The notes beneath the pieces were generated by a model. It did not search any database and was not told the DNA's origin. It saw only the letters and a program-made list of their open reading frames with translations. Position numbers and translations under genes: made by a program. A stretch of 64,000 nucleotides of DNA from CAZMZW01 sp963802275 (GTDB taxonomy: Bacteria > Chloroflexota > Anaerolineae > Anaerolineales > Anaerolineaceae): contig CAWDIB010000004.1 of assembly GCA_963802275.1 (NCBI GenBank), positions 1,277,167-1,341,166 on the forward strand. The letters are read 5' to 3'. Below, piece by piece: positions 24,208-31,478 of this stretch (the stretch's first letter is position 1; each line of letters begins with the position of its first letter).

Positions 24208-25875
24208 TCAGAATCCTTTATCCATTTCTTTCAATGGGTCGGTCGAGCGGATGATGAGGGTCGGGCCGGCAGCGGTCCAGTCCTGGTCTTCGAGGGCTGC
24301 CACCAGGGCAGCGGAAATGACCAGGTCATCGTGTACCAGGTTGCCGTCCGATGGGTCGCGGGTGCCATCCGGCACACCCCAGCGGACCGTCTTTTGCGGT
24401 CCGATCAGGATCTCGAATTCGCAGAAGCTTATTTGTCTCCAGAATTCTTTCTGGGTTGGATTAACATACTGGGGCGCCATGCCCTGCACCTGGGCGGCTT
24501 GAGGCCGCCCGGTGCGGGTATCTCCGCTCTCCGCTCCTGCGGAGAGCTGCGAAAATTCTGCCTGTTCACGGGCGGCGGGGACGCCGCCCGGGTCAAGGGG
24601 GGCATGGTCCTTGAACCTGCCGGAATCGATCAGGCCGAGCCAGTCCCACAGCAGATCGGATTTTGATTTGGAAGAGAACATGAAGGGGATCACCCGCTCA
24701 CCAAAGGCGGCGATGAGGAAGCTGGTCAAGCCGGCACCCACACCGGTGCAGTCCACCACCAGGAAGCGGATCTGGAAGAGGTCTGCCAGGGCTTTGATCT
24801 TGCCGTACAGCTCAGCGTGTTTGACGTCCACCCATTCATGCCGGCCGACCACTTTATAAGTCGGCTTGTTGATCAGCGGGTCGTCCACTGTCGAGAGATC
24901 CACCTCGAAGATGGTCAGGGCGGTGCTGTCGCGTTTGGCATTGGCGAGCTGTTCCACGGTTTCGCCGTCCTCGATGTCGGGGGTGACGGTTTCGTCTGCG
25001 CCGGCGACGTCAAGGGTCATGGCATAGATCTTCTCCGGCTCAGGCGCGGCTTGCGGTGCGTGCGCTCCGCGCATGAGCGCCTGGCGTTCGGGTGGGAATA
25101 AGCCGCCTTCTGCGTCTATTTCCTCGCTGAAGTACTGGGTCTTTACCATCGGGTGATTCCTGCCCAGGCGTTGGACCTGTTCTTCAACAAATTTTCCGTA
25201 GGCTTCCACTTCCATGGCCACTTCATCCGCCGTTAAAACAAAAGTGCGCCGGAGACCGTCCTTCTTCTCCAGCTCTTTGGCCAGGCGTAATTCCCTGGAT
25301 AAAAGCGTGCGGGACGTCCAGGCAGTACCCCAAAATACCCTGGTAGCATTGCGGGCGGCAGCCATGGGAGCGATCTCCTTGTCGTATTTGCTGGCCAGCA
25401 CGTCCTGGGCTTCGTCCACTTCCAGGAGAAGGGAGGCGGTCGCGCCGACTATGTTTGAGCGGGGCTGTCCGGAGAAAAAGGATATCCTGGCTCGAAAGAA
25501 CTTGTAGATGTACCCGGATTCCTTTTCCCATCCAAGCCGGCTGATGGCGTTGGTCTGGAGAACTCTTTCCAGCCGGCTCATGGCGTTGAGGGTTTGGGGT
25601 TTCCAGGTGGGGCTGACCTTGACCATGTCGCCGCAGTCGGTCAGTCCGAAGAGGGCCAGCAGGTAGGCTTCGATCTGTGCCTGCAGCTCGTTCTTTCCGG
25701 ACTGACGGGGAAACATGATCACGATCGAGCGGCCGTCCTGCTTGATGATCGAGTCCAGGATGGCCAGCAGCGGGCCGCGCTGGTATTCGCGCAGGGTCAG
25801 CTTTGAGCCGTTGCGTATAAATATCTCGTGGTTTTTGAGAGCTTTCTCTACGTCCAGCTGTAGGTTGTCTGTCAT
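24208..25875 (-). CDS. Phage terminase large subunit, with an in-frame repeat insert
   Basis: A 555-residue packaging motor. Residues 30-60 carry LREYQRGPLLAILDSII and Walker A FPRQSGKNE. Walker B is LLLEVDEAQD (about residue 150), with a coupling motif near WGTAW. The nuclease half has MTLDVAGADE, FLVVDCTGVGAG and a final HDDLVISAAL. Between FKDH and PQYVNPTQKEFW lie about 44 residues rich in Pro, Gly, Ala, Glu and Gln that are encoded by three consecutive palindromes (24493-24589). They look like an inserted repeat that kept the frame. Together with the small subunit it would cut and load DNA into the portal. Confidence 0.88.
   Translation of the reverse strand: MTDNLQLDVEKALKNHEIFIRNGSKLTLREYQRGPLLAILDSIIKQDGRSIVIMFPRQSGKNELQAQIEAYLLALFGLTDCGDMVKVSPTWKPQTLNAMSRLERVLQTNAISRLGWEKESGYIYKFFRARISFFSGQPRSNIVGATASLLLEVDEAQDVLASKYDKEIAPMAAARNATRVFWGTAWTSRTLLSRELRLAKELEKKDGLRRTFVLTADEVAMEVEAYGKFVEEQVQRLGRNHPMVKTQYFSEEIDAEGGLFPPERQALMRGAHAPQAAPEPEKIYAMTLDVAGADETVTPDIEDGETVEQLANAKRDSTALTIFEVDLSTVDDPLINKPTYKVVGRHEWVDVKHAELYGKIKALADLFQIRFLVVDCTGVGAGLTSFLIAAFGERVIPFMFSSKSKSDLLWDWLGLIDSGRFKDHAPLDPGGVPAAREQAEFSQLSAGAESGDTRTGRPQAAQVQGMAPQYVNPTQKEFWRQISFCEFEILIGPQKTVRWGVPDGTRDPSDGNLVHDDLVISAALVAALEDQDWTAAGPTLIIRSTDPLKEMDKGF
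24493..24589. repeat. Three palindromes inserted within the terminase gene
   Basis: GGGCGGC-TTGAG-GCCGCCC at 24493-24511, GCTCTCCGC-TCCT-GCGGAGAGC at about 24526-24547, and GGGCGGCG-GGGA-CGCCGCCC at 24570-24589. The last shares its core with intergenic copies at 15950 and 19219. Together they span roughly 100 bases and translate to a low-complexity Pro/Gly/Ala-rich stretch without a stop. Confidence 0.7.
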
Positions 25876-25890
25876 TCATAAAGGGGTAGG

Positions 25891-26199
25891 TCATCTTTGG
25901 CCACCGAGCCATGCAGCAATAGCTGAAGCGATCAAAGTTAAAGCGGCCTGGCCGGCAGTGGCGATGGTTTGGTAGGTCTTTTGGGTGGTCACGGTATCGT
26001 CCATTGACCTGAGCCTGGTTTCATGGTCCTGCAGGTCCTTCTTCAGTTCGGCGATCTCCGAGCGGGTGAAGTCCAATTTCTCTTTGTCGAGGTCCTGGTA
26101 GTGCTGTAAAGATACTTCCAGTCTCTTTAAACGTGCGTCGATATTGTCTCTTAGCCGGTTGAGCTGTTCCGCAATCAATTGAACCTGTGTGTCGTCCAT
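25891..26199 (-). CDS. Coiled-coil protein with C-terminal membrane segment (XhlA-like)
   Basis: A 102-residue protein. A long coiled coil (about residues 8-70, LNRLRDNIDARLKRLEVSLQ) precedes a Gly/Ala hydrophobic segment (AALTLIASAIAAWLGG) at the C-terminus. This layout is that of XhlA-type haemolysin/holin-helper proteins and of some phage spanins. It lies between the terminase subunit genes, so a lysis function would be out of usual order, as is the lysozyme nearby. Confidence 0.6.
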   Translation of the reverse strand: MDDTQVQLIAEQLNRLRDNIDARLKRLEVSLQHYQDLDKEKLDFTRSEIAELKKDLQDHETRLRSMDDTVTTQKTYQTIATAGQAALTLIASAIAAWLGGQR

Positions 26200-26261
26200 A
26201 GAATCCCATTTTGAATAAGGTGATTATTAGAGCGCCTTTGAGCAAGCGCGGGTCCACCTGG

Positions 26262-26654
26262 TCAAGGTCTCTCATTGAGTTTCCATTCCGTGGTGACGTT
26301 GGTCAGGGCGGCCTTCAGTGTAGCCAGGGCGTCGGTGGCGGTGCGGCCGATGAGGTGCTGGGTGCGCAGCATGCCGGCCATGCGGGTGCAGGCTTTACCC
26401 AGGGTCTCGATGCCGGCGGTCCAGGTTTCGAGGGTGCAATCTTCGGCGTTGGTCAGTTCAAACACCCTGCGGATGATCACGCGCAGCATGGCGATCTCGT
26501 CTTCGAGGTTGCCGGACAGCAGCAGGTCAAGGTCATCCAGCTCCTGGGGTCTGAACTTACGGGAATAGAATCCGTGCTTGACGGCATTGGTGTTGCCTGG
26601 TTGAGCTCCGCGGGGGCGCTTGGTTTTAAGGAAATTTTTCTTTTCTTGTTTCAA
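26262..26654 (-). CDS. Phage small terminase subunit-like protein
   Basis: A 130-residue protein whose N-terminus has RPRGAQPGNTNAVKHGFYSR, a motif common at the start of small terminase or terminase-associated proteins. Helical segments follow (LDDLDLLLSGNLEDEIAMLR). It is the first gene of the module and lies upstream of the large subunit. No ordinary helix-turn-helix is visible by eye, so the terminase role is inferred from the motif and order. Confidence 0.65.
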   Translation of the reverse strand: MKQEKKNFLKTKRPRGAQPGNTNAVKHGFYSRKFRPQELDDLDLLLSGNLEDEIAMLRVIIRRVFELTNAEDCTLETWTAGIETLGKACTRMAGMLRTQHLIGRTATDALATLKAALTNVTTEWKLNERP

Positions 26655-26986
26655 GGCAGTCTATGTGAACAGGATATGGCGATTCATTTCAAACATGCTC
26701 TTCAGCCAGCCTGTGAGGGATGAGGGTACGGCATCTGACCTCGCTTTGATGGGGAGGAGTTGAACCGTGTTTGGTATTGCCTTCACCCCTCAACAGCGAT
26801 CGGCTGCTTTCAGCCGATCTTTGTGGATGGGGAATCCAACCGCTGGCTTTTTGATAGAATTAATGTTCTATCAGCCAATAGAATAAGGTCTTTTCTTCAG
26901 GAAACAAGCTGACAATTCGTGAATCCCCCCGCGACATATTTATCCTTTCTGCTTAATTTAGAAAGGATTGATGTTTGATAGGCAAT
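26655..26986. other. Non-coding right edge of the phage module
   Basis: No gene is supported in this stretch. It has inverted repeats: a 9-bp stem GATCGGCTG/CAGCCGATC with a 4-base loop at 26798-26819, a 7-bp stem GATAGAA/TTCTATC at 26853-26872 flanked by GGCT/AGCC, and a 9-bp stem ATCCTTTCT/AGAAAGGAT with a 9-base loop at 26942-26968. A degenerate copy of the ATTCGTGAATC repeat lies near 26919. The promoter of the phage operon and the right attachment site, if any, should be here; I could not identify either by eye. Confidence 0.5.
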
Positions 26987-27076
26987 TTATTGCTCGGGTT
27001 TTTTAAGCCCCAGCAGGCTCATCGCGAAAAAGAATATCCCCGCTGTAAAAACAACCATTTTGGTAATGAGAGCCAT
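26987..27076 (-). CDS. 29-residue single-span membrane protein
   Basis: A 30-codon frame starts with ATG at 27076 after GAGGAGAT, an excellent ribosome binding site six bases upstream. It ends TAA at 26987. The protein reads MALITKMVVFTAGIFFFAMS and continues to LKKPEQ, one hydrophobic helix with a short polar tail. It is downstream of amrS on the same strand (70-base gap), so cotranscription is possible. Membrane microproteins of this size commonly regulate or stabilise transporters, but nothing here points to a partner. Confidence 0.55.
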   Translation of the reverse strand: MALITKMVVFTAGIFFFAMSLLGLKKPEQ

Positions 27077-27146
27077 GGCACATCTCCTCATTTATATAAT
27101 CCATAACCCCCTTTACGGCTATACGATACTGAAGAAAATTATTATT

Positions 27147-28211
27147 CTATTGCCATACCCCGGAAATAATTTCGCCGCATGTGGGGCACACTGCTTCTTT
27201 TACCAGTCTGTTTTCCATCACATAATATCCCCGCCGTTCAATTAATAGTTCATGACAATGCGGGCAATAGGTGTTTTCCAACGACCCCACCCGTCCTGGT
27301 AGGTTGCCGGCATACACATAGCGCAGCCCAGCCTCTTGGCCGATCTCAGCTGCCCGCTGTAATGTCTCGGCTGGTGTGGGCGGGACGTGGTCGTGTTTGT
27401 ACATCGGATGGAAAGCGGTTACATGCCAGGGTATATCCGCCGATACCGAAACGAGGAAGCGTGCCGCATCCCATAGCTCTTCATTGCTATCGTTGAAATC
27501 CGGGATCACCAGCGTCACTACCTCCACCCAGTAACCAAGCTCGCGCGCCAGCCGGATGGAATCCAGCACCGGCTGCAGGTGGGCGCCCATCAACCGGTAG
27601 TTTTTCTCCTGCATGCTTTTCAGGTCCACTTTAAATCCATCCAAGCAGGATCGAAGAGACTTGAGAACTTCGGGCGTAGCATAGCCATTGGAGACATAAA
27701 CCGTTTTCAGGCTCTCCTTTTTTGCCATTGTAAAGATGTCCATCGCCCATTCGCTGGTAATGAGCGGCTCATTGTAGGAAGAGGCTATGATCTTTGAATT
27801 TGTTCGACGCGTATGAGCAATCATCTCCTCCGGGGTTATGTTTTGTATATATGTCCCGCTTTCTTCGCTGGCCGGATCGCGCAGTGCCTGCGAGCTGACC
27901 CAGTTCTGGCAGAAATCGCAATGAAAATTGCAGCCCAGCATGCCAAACGTCAGCGCGGTCTCCCCTGGCAGGAAATGAGCAAAGGGTTTCTTCTCGATCG
28001 GGTCAGGATTCAACCCGGTCACATACCCCCAAGGCACGCGCAGTTCACCACTGCGATTTAAGCGGAGCTGGCAGATACCTCGCTTACCATTTTGTATGTG
28101 GCAGCGATGCGCGCAGGCCTGGCACACCACCGATCCATCCGTCTGGTTCTCTACCAGTCTTGCCGGCGCGGTCAAACCGTCCAATATTTCAGCCAGTGAT
28201 TGCCTTGCCAT
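27147..28211 (-). CDS. amrS: AmmeMemoRadiSam-system radical SAM enzyme
   Basis: A 354-residue radical SAM protein. An N-terminal zinc-type cluster (VCQACAHRCHIQNGKRGICQ) is followed by the 4Fe-4S motif GCNFHCDFCQNW, where CxxxCxxC is present. Conserved SSYNEPLI, KVDLKSM and VVTLVIPDFND follow. The C-terminus has two CxxC pairs (CPHCHELL, CPTCGEI). Layout matches AmrS/PflA-like enzymes whose usual partners are AmmeMemo-type MEMO1 and AMMECR1 proteins; neither is in the window. It diverges from mutS2. Its ATG lies six bases after TATAAT, so the mRNA should be leaderless. Confidence 0.88.
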   Translation of the reverse strand: MARQSLAEILDGLTAPARLVENQTDGSVVCQACAHRCHIQNGKRGICQLRLNRSGELRVPWGYVTGLNPDPIEKKPFAHFLPGETALTFGMLGCNFHCDFCQNWVSSQALRDPASEESGTYIQNITPEEMIAHTRRTNSKIIASSYNEPLITSEWAMDIFTMAKKESLKTVYVSNGYATPEVLKSLRSCLDGFKVDLKSMQEKNYRLMGAHLQPVLDSIRLARELGYWVEVVTLVIPDFNDSNEELWDAARFLVSVSADIPWHVTAFHPMYKHDHVPPTPAETLQRAAEIGQEAGLRYVYAGNLPGRVGSLENTYCPHCHELLIERRGYYVMENRLVKEAVCPTCGEIISGVWQ

Positions 28212-28217
28212 GCTTTG

Positions 28218-28223
28218 ATTATA
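28218..28223 (-). promoter_or_regulatory. Promoter -10 box of amrS (leaderless)
   Basis: TATAAT on the minus strand ends six bases before the ATG at 28211. Transcription would begin at or next to the start codon, and no Shine-Dalgarno is present. Confidence 0.6.
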
Positions 28224-28317
28224 GCGGCTTCAATACTTTTAGAATTATTTAATAGATTCGCGAAGCGGTTTTTGCCGAAGCGTCCTCATTCGCAATCATT
28301 ACCATTTACACCTACAC

Positions 28318-28323
28318 TATAAT
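28318..28323 (+). promoter_or_regulatory. Promoter -10 box of mutS2 (leaderless or nearly so)
   Basis: TATAAT ends nine bases before the ATG at 28333, with no Shine-Dalgarno in the gap. Expected transcript leader is two to four bases. Confidence 0.6.
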
Positions 28324-28332
28324 TACCGCGCC

Positions 28333-30720
28333 ATGGATGAAAAATCACTCAAAACCCTGGAATTTCCGCGCATCCTCGAACGGTTGCTGGCTTTCACCTC
28401 CTTCAGCGCCTCGGCTGACCTGGTGCGCGTCTTGCGCCCCACCAACGACCTGGAGTTGGCGCATGAACGCCTTGCCCGCACCACCGAGGCGCGCCGCCTG
28501 CTGATTGACCATCCCCTGGCAACCATCGGTGCCGCCCGTGATATTTCCAGCCAAATCCTCCTGGCCGAGCGCGGCGCTACTCTGCCTGCCGAGGACTTGC
28601 TTGCCATCAAGGACACGCTGGTCTCTGCGCGTGAGCTGGCCCGCCTCTTTGAGAAAATCAGTCTGGATTATCCCCACCTCTCCTCCATCGCCCAGCCCCT
28701 GCCGCCGCCGCCCGGTTTGATCGAAGCCATCAGTCGTGTTTTTTCTGAAAGCGGTGAGGTGCTGGATTCCGCCTCGGATAAATTGCGAACCATCCGCCGT
28801 GAATTAAAAGCCGCGTTTGACCGCTTGATCAGCAAGCTGGAACACTTCATCAATGACCCGCATACCTCCACAGTGCTGCAGGAACCCATCTACACCCTGC
28901 GTAATGGTCGCTATGTGCTGCCGGTGCGCGCAGAAAATAAAAGCAAATTGAAAGGACTCACCCACGATCAATCATCATCCGGTGCCACCTTGTTCATCGA
29001 ACCGCTAGCCCTGGTGGACCTTAACAATCGCTGGCTGGAATTGCAAATGGCCGAGCAGGAGGAAATCCGCCGTATCCTGGCTGAACTGTCCGCCCTGGTC
29101 GGTGCGCAGACTTCCCGTCTGCAGGCTCTCCTGCGTGCCCTGGCTGCCCTGGATCTGGCATTCGCCTGTGCCCGCTATGCAGAACAATTGCATGCCAGTG
29201 AACCCATCCTTGGCGCATTCTCCTCTGAAACTGGCAATCAACCGATTGTTAAATTAATACATGCCCGCCATCCCCTGCTCGATCCGGAATCCGTGGTGCC
29301 TATCGATGTTGCCCTGGAAAAAGGCACGCATGCCCTGGTCATCACTGGTCCTAACACCGGCGGCAAGACTGTCACCCTTAAAACCGTCGGGTTGTTGGCC
29401 TTGATGAGTCAATCCGGCCTGCACATCCCTGCCCAGTCTGGCTCACAGCTTTGCCTTTTCCGCAATATCTTTGCCGATATCGGCGATGAGCAGTCCATTG
29501 AACAGTCTCTGTCCACATTTTCCAGCCACATCACCAACATTGTGCGAATTATTAAGAACATCCACCGCACCACCCTGGTTTTGCTGGATGAACTGGGTGC
29601 CGGCACAGACCCGCAGGAAGGGTCCGCCCTCGCACGTTCGATCCTGACCTTTTTACTCATCCGCAAAGTTCCCTGCCTGATCGCCACCCATTACCCGGAA
29701 TTGAAGGCTTTTGCGCATTCCACCCCTGGTGTAATGAACGCCAGTGTTGAATTCGATTTGCAGACACTGCGCCCCACCTATCATCTGATCATGGGCTTGC
29801 CCGGCCGCTCCAACGCCCTGTCCATCGCCCAACGGCTTGGTTTGTCGCAAGAGATCATCCAGGGAGCGCGTGAAATGATCAACCCGGCTGACTTACGCGC
29901 CGAGGACTTGTTGGACGAAATTCACCGCCAGCGGGATGCTACCCGGCATGACCGCTCGCTGGCACAGGCGGACCTTGAGGAGGCGGACCAGCTCCGTCTT
30001 GATTTGGAAGAGCGGCTTGAAAAGATCGAGGAAGAGCGCCAGCTGATCCTGAACAAAGCCCGCCAGGAAAGCGACCAGCAATTATCCCAGCTTCGTCTCG
30101 AAATGGAAGCGGCACGCAAAAAAATGCGGACTGCCCGTAATTCCTCACAATCCCAGGAATCCATAAAAGTAGAAATTAGCCAATTGGAAGAAAAATTAGA
30201 GCAAGGGTTTCAATCTGTGGCAGTCACTCCTCTTGTTGAAAAATCCCCAAGACCATTGCGGGTGGGAGACCGCGTACATTTGAAATCTCTTAAAGTGGAG
30301 GGTGAGGTGGCTAAGATCCGCGGGGATGAAGTGGATGTGTTGATGGGTAAGATGCAGGTCAAGGTTCCCCTCAGGGAAATTCAGCGTTCTCGTTTTCCCA
30401 TTGACCAGGATAAAGAAAAAAAGGAAAATACATCTTCTCTCAAGCTGCCCCACGAAGGTCTCTTTCCGTCCCCGGGGGTAGAAATTCAACTGCGCGGTAT
30501 GCGCGCGGATGCCGCCATGAACGAGCTGGAAAATTACCTGGATTCCGCCTATGCCGCCGGGTTGCCTTTCGTGCGTATCGTCCACGGCAAGGGCACCGGC
30601 ACCCTGCGGCAGATGGTTCGCCAATTCCTCTCCTCATCACCGCTGGTGAAAAATTGGGAAACAGCCATGGACAACGAGGGCGGTGAGGGGGTGACCGTTG
30701 CCCACCTGGCGACTGAATGA
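28333..30720 (+). CDS. mutS2: Endonuclease/ATPase MutS2
   Basis: A 795-residue MutS homologue lacking the mismatch-recognition domain. It starts directly with the core region (MDEKSLKTLEFPRILERLLA). Walker A GPNTGGKTVTLKT is near residue 340, Walker B VLLDELGAGTDP near 415, and THYPELK follows. A long charged coiled coil (about 515-600) leads to a KOW-like segment and ends in an Smr nuclease domain (LRGMRADAAMNELE near 719, VRIVHGKGTG). Length fits MutS2. The family suppresses recombination and, in Bacillus, splits collided ribosomes; which applies here is unknown. Confidence 0.93.
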   Translation: MDEKSLKTLEFPRILERLLAFTSFSASADLVRVLRPTNDLELAHERLARTTEARRLLIDHPLATIGAARDISSQILLAERGATLPAEDLLAIKDTLVSARELARLFEKISLDYPHLSSIAQPLPPPPGLIEAISRVFSESGEVLDSASDKLRTIRRELKAAFDRLISKLEHFINDPHTSTVLQEPIYTLRNGRYVLPVRAENKSKLKGLTHDQSSSGATLFIEPLALVDLNNRWLELQMAEQEEIRRILAELSALVGAQTSRLQALLRALAALDLAFACARYAEQLHASEPILGAFSSETGNQPIVKLIHARHPLLDPESVVPIDVALEKGTHALVITGPNTGGKTVTLKTVGLLALMSQSGLHIPAQSGSQLCLFRNIFADIGDEQSIEQSLSTFSSHITNIVRIIKNIHRTTLVLLDELGAGTDPQEGSALARSILTFLLIRKVPCLIATHYPELKAFAHSTPGVMNASVEFDLQTLRPTYHLIMGLPGRSNALSIAQRLGLSQEIIQGAREMINPADLRAEDLLDEIHRQRDATRHDRSLAQADLEEADQLRLDLEERLEKIEEERQLILNKARQESDQQLSQLRLEMEAARKKMRTARNSSQSQESIKVEISQLEEKLEQGFQSVAVTPLVEKSPRPLRVGDRVHLKSLKVEGEVAKIRGDEVDVLMGKMQVKVPLREIQRSRFPIDQDKEKKENTSSLKLPHEGLFPSPGVEIQLRGMRADAAMNELENYLDSAYAAGLPFVRIVHGKGTGTLRQMVRQFLSSSPLVKNWETAMDNEGGEGVTVAHLATE

Positions 30721-30749
30721 AAAAAAGCCGCTAGCGGCGGGGCACAGCC

Positions 30750-30807
30750 ACTATCGGCCTTTCTCGCACGGTTCCCCTGCAGGATTCACCGTGCCGCGAT
30801 GGATAGT
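30750..30807. other. Nested inverted repeats after mutS2 (possible structured RNA or terminator)
   Basis: An outer stem ACTATC (30750-30755)/GATAGT (30802-30807) encloses a 7-bp stem GCACGGT (30766-30772)/ACCGTGC (30788-30794). The latter's loop contains the self-complementary CCTGCAGG. A GCCGCTAGCGGC palindrome lies just upstream (about 30727-30738). No poly-T follows, so it is not a simple terminator. I cannot assign a known RNA family. Confidence 0.35.
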
Positions 30808-30913
30808 TGATGAGATAATTACACCCTAATTGGTCTTATTTTACAACTTTCCGCCGTACAATTCAACTACTATTGATAATTAATTGAATATTACTTTTCT
30901 CTTTAGTAACAAT

Positions 30914-30943
30914 AAAGAAAGCCGCTTTTCAGCGGCTTTCTTT
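30914..30943. terminator. Terminator between mutS2 and a convergent lipoprotein gene
   Basis: A 13-bp perfect stem AAAGAAAGCCGCT/AGCGGCTTTCTTT with a TTTC loop, T-rich on the minus strand. It lies 28 bases beyond the stop of the minus-strand lipoprotein gene and can serve both directions. Confidence 0.75.
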
Positions 30944-30971
30944 CAGAAAAAACAATGTTTTTTTTGGTTTT

Positions 30972-31415
30972 CTAGGGAATCACTTCGTAGGTATAGCTGC
31001 CCACTTTGGCGCCGTCCAGGTACAGCTCAAACCGGTAGTCCTTGCTCACCGGCCAGGGTTGGTTGCCAACCAGGTTGAAGCCGGCAAAAGTATCTTCGCC
31101 AACAGAGACGATCACCCCACTGTTGACCGATGCAAAATCAACAGTAGCTTCACTGATCAATTGGTCACCAAAGAAAAACTTGCCGTTTAATAAACCGGTC
31201 TTCGGGCGCCCGCTCACATCCACCGAAACGTAAATGACATCTGTGGGCTTGAATTGTGTCTTCGGATTAACGGCCTGATAACTTTCATTCAGTTTTTCCG
31301 CAAATGTTACACTCTTTATGGTCGGCTTGGCAGCCGTCGTTGTACCGCCGCATGCGGTTAAAACCAACGTTAAAAAGACTAATGCGCTAACAACCACTAA
31401 TAGGCTCTTTCTCAT
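30972..31415 (-). CDS. Lipoprotein of unknown function
   Basis: A 147-residue exported protein. MRKSLLVVVSALVFLTLVLT precedes the lipobox Cys in LTACGG. A compact beta-rich domain follows (VYVSVDVSGRPKTGLLNGKF, YRFELYLDGAKVGSYTYEV), which is immunoglobulin-like in pattern. I start at the ATG at 31415, which has AAGGAG, rather than 20 codons upstream. It is just downstream of no other minus-strand gene in an operon; the GH116 gene ends 63 bases upstream and may be cotranscribed. Confidence 0.7.
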   Translation of the reverse strand: MRKSLLVVVSALVFLTLVLTACGGTTTAAKPTIKSVTFAEKLNESYQAVNPKTQFKPTDVIYVSVDVSGRPKTGLLNGKFFFGDQLISEATVDFASVNSGVIVSVGEDTFAGFNLVGNQPWPVSKDYRFELYLDGAKVGSYTYEVIP

Positions 31416-31478
31416 TTGTATCTCCTTGTCATTTTGTATCATCATCATAACAAAAAAACAGCCGCTTGTCATCATTTT

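Larger units (their letters stand above)
12870..26980 (-). mobile_element. Prophage-like virion/packaging module (probably defective)
   Basis: About 14 kb in which every supported gene is on the minus strand. In transcription order: small terminase, coiled-coil membrane protein, large terminase, a small gene, GH25 lysozyme, portal, methyltransferase, protease plus major capsid, structural protein, GH25-like protein, holin-like protein, adaptor-like protein, Mu-F-like protein, structural protein, tail protein and a small gene. I see no integrase, repressor, replication gene, tail tube or tape measure. No attachment-site duplication is obvious by eye at 12.87 kb versus 26.65-27.0 kb. Several genes in the left half carry single-base frameshifts. 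The exact right edge between 26655 and 26986 is uncertain. Gene-transfer-agent-like or satellite origin is an alternative. Confidence 0.8.
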
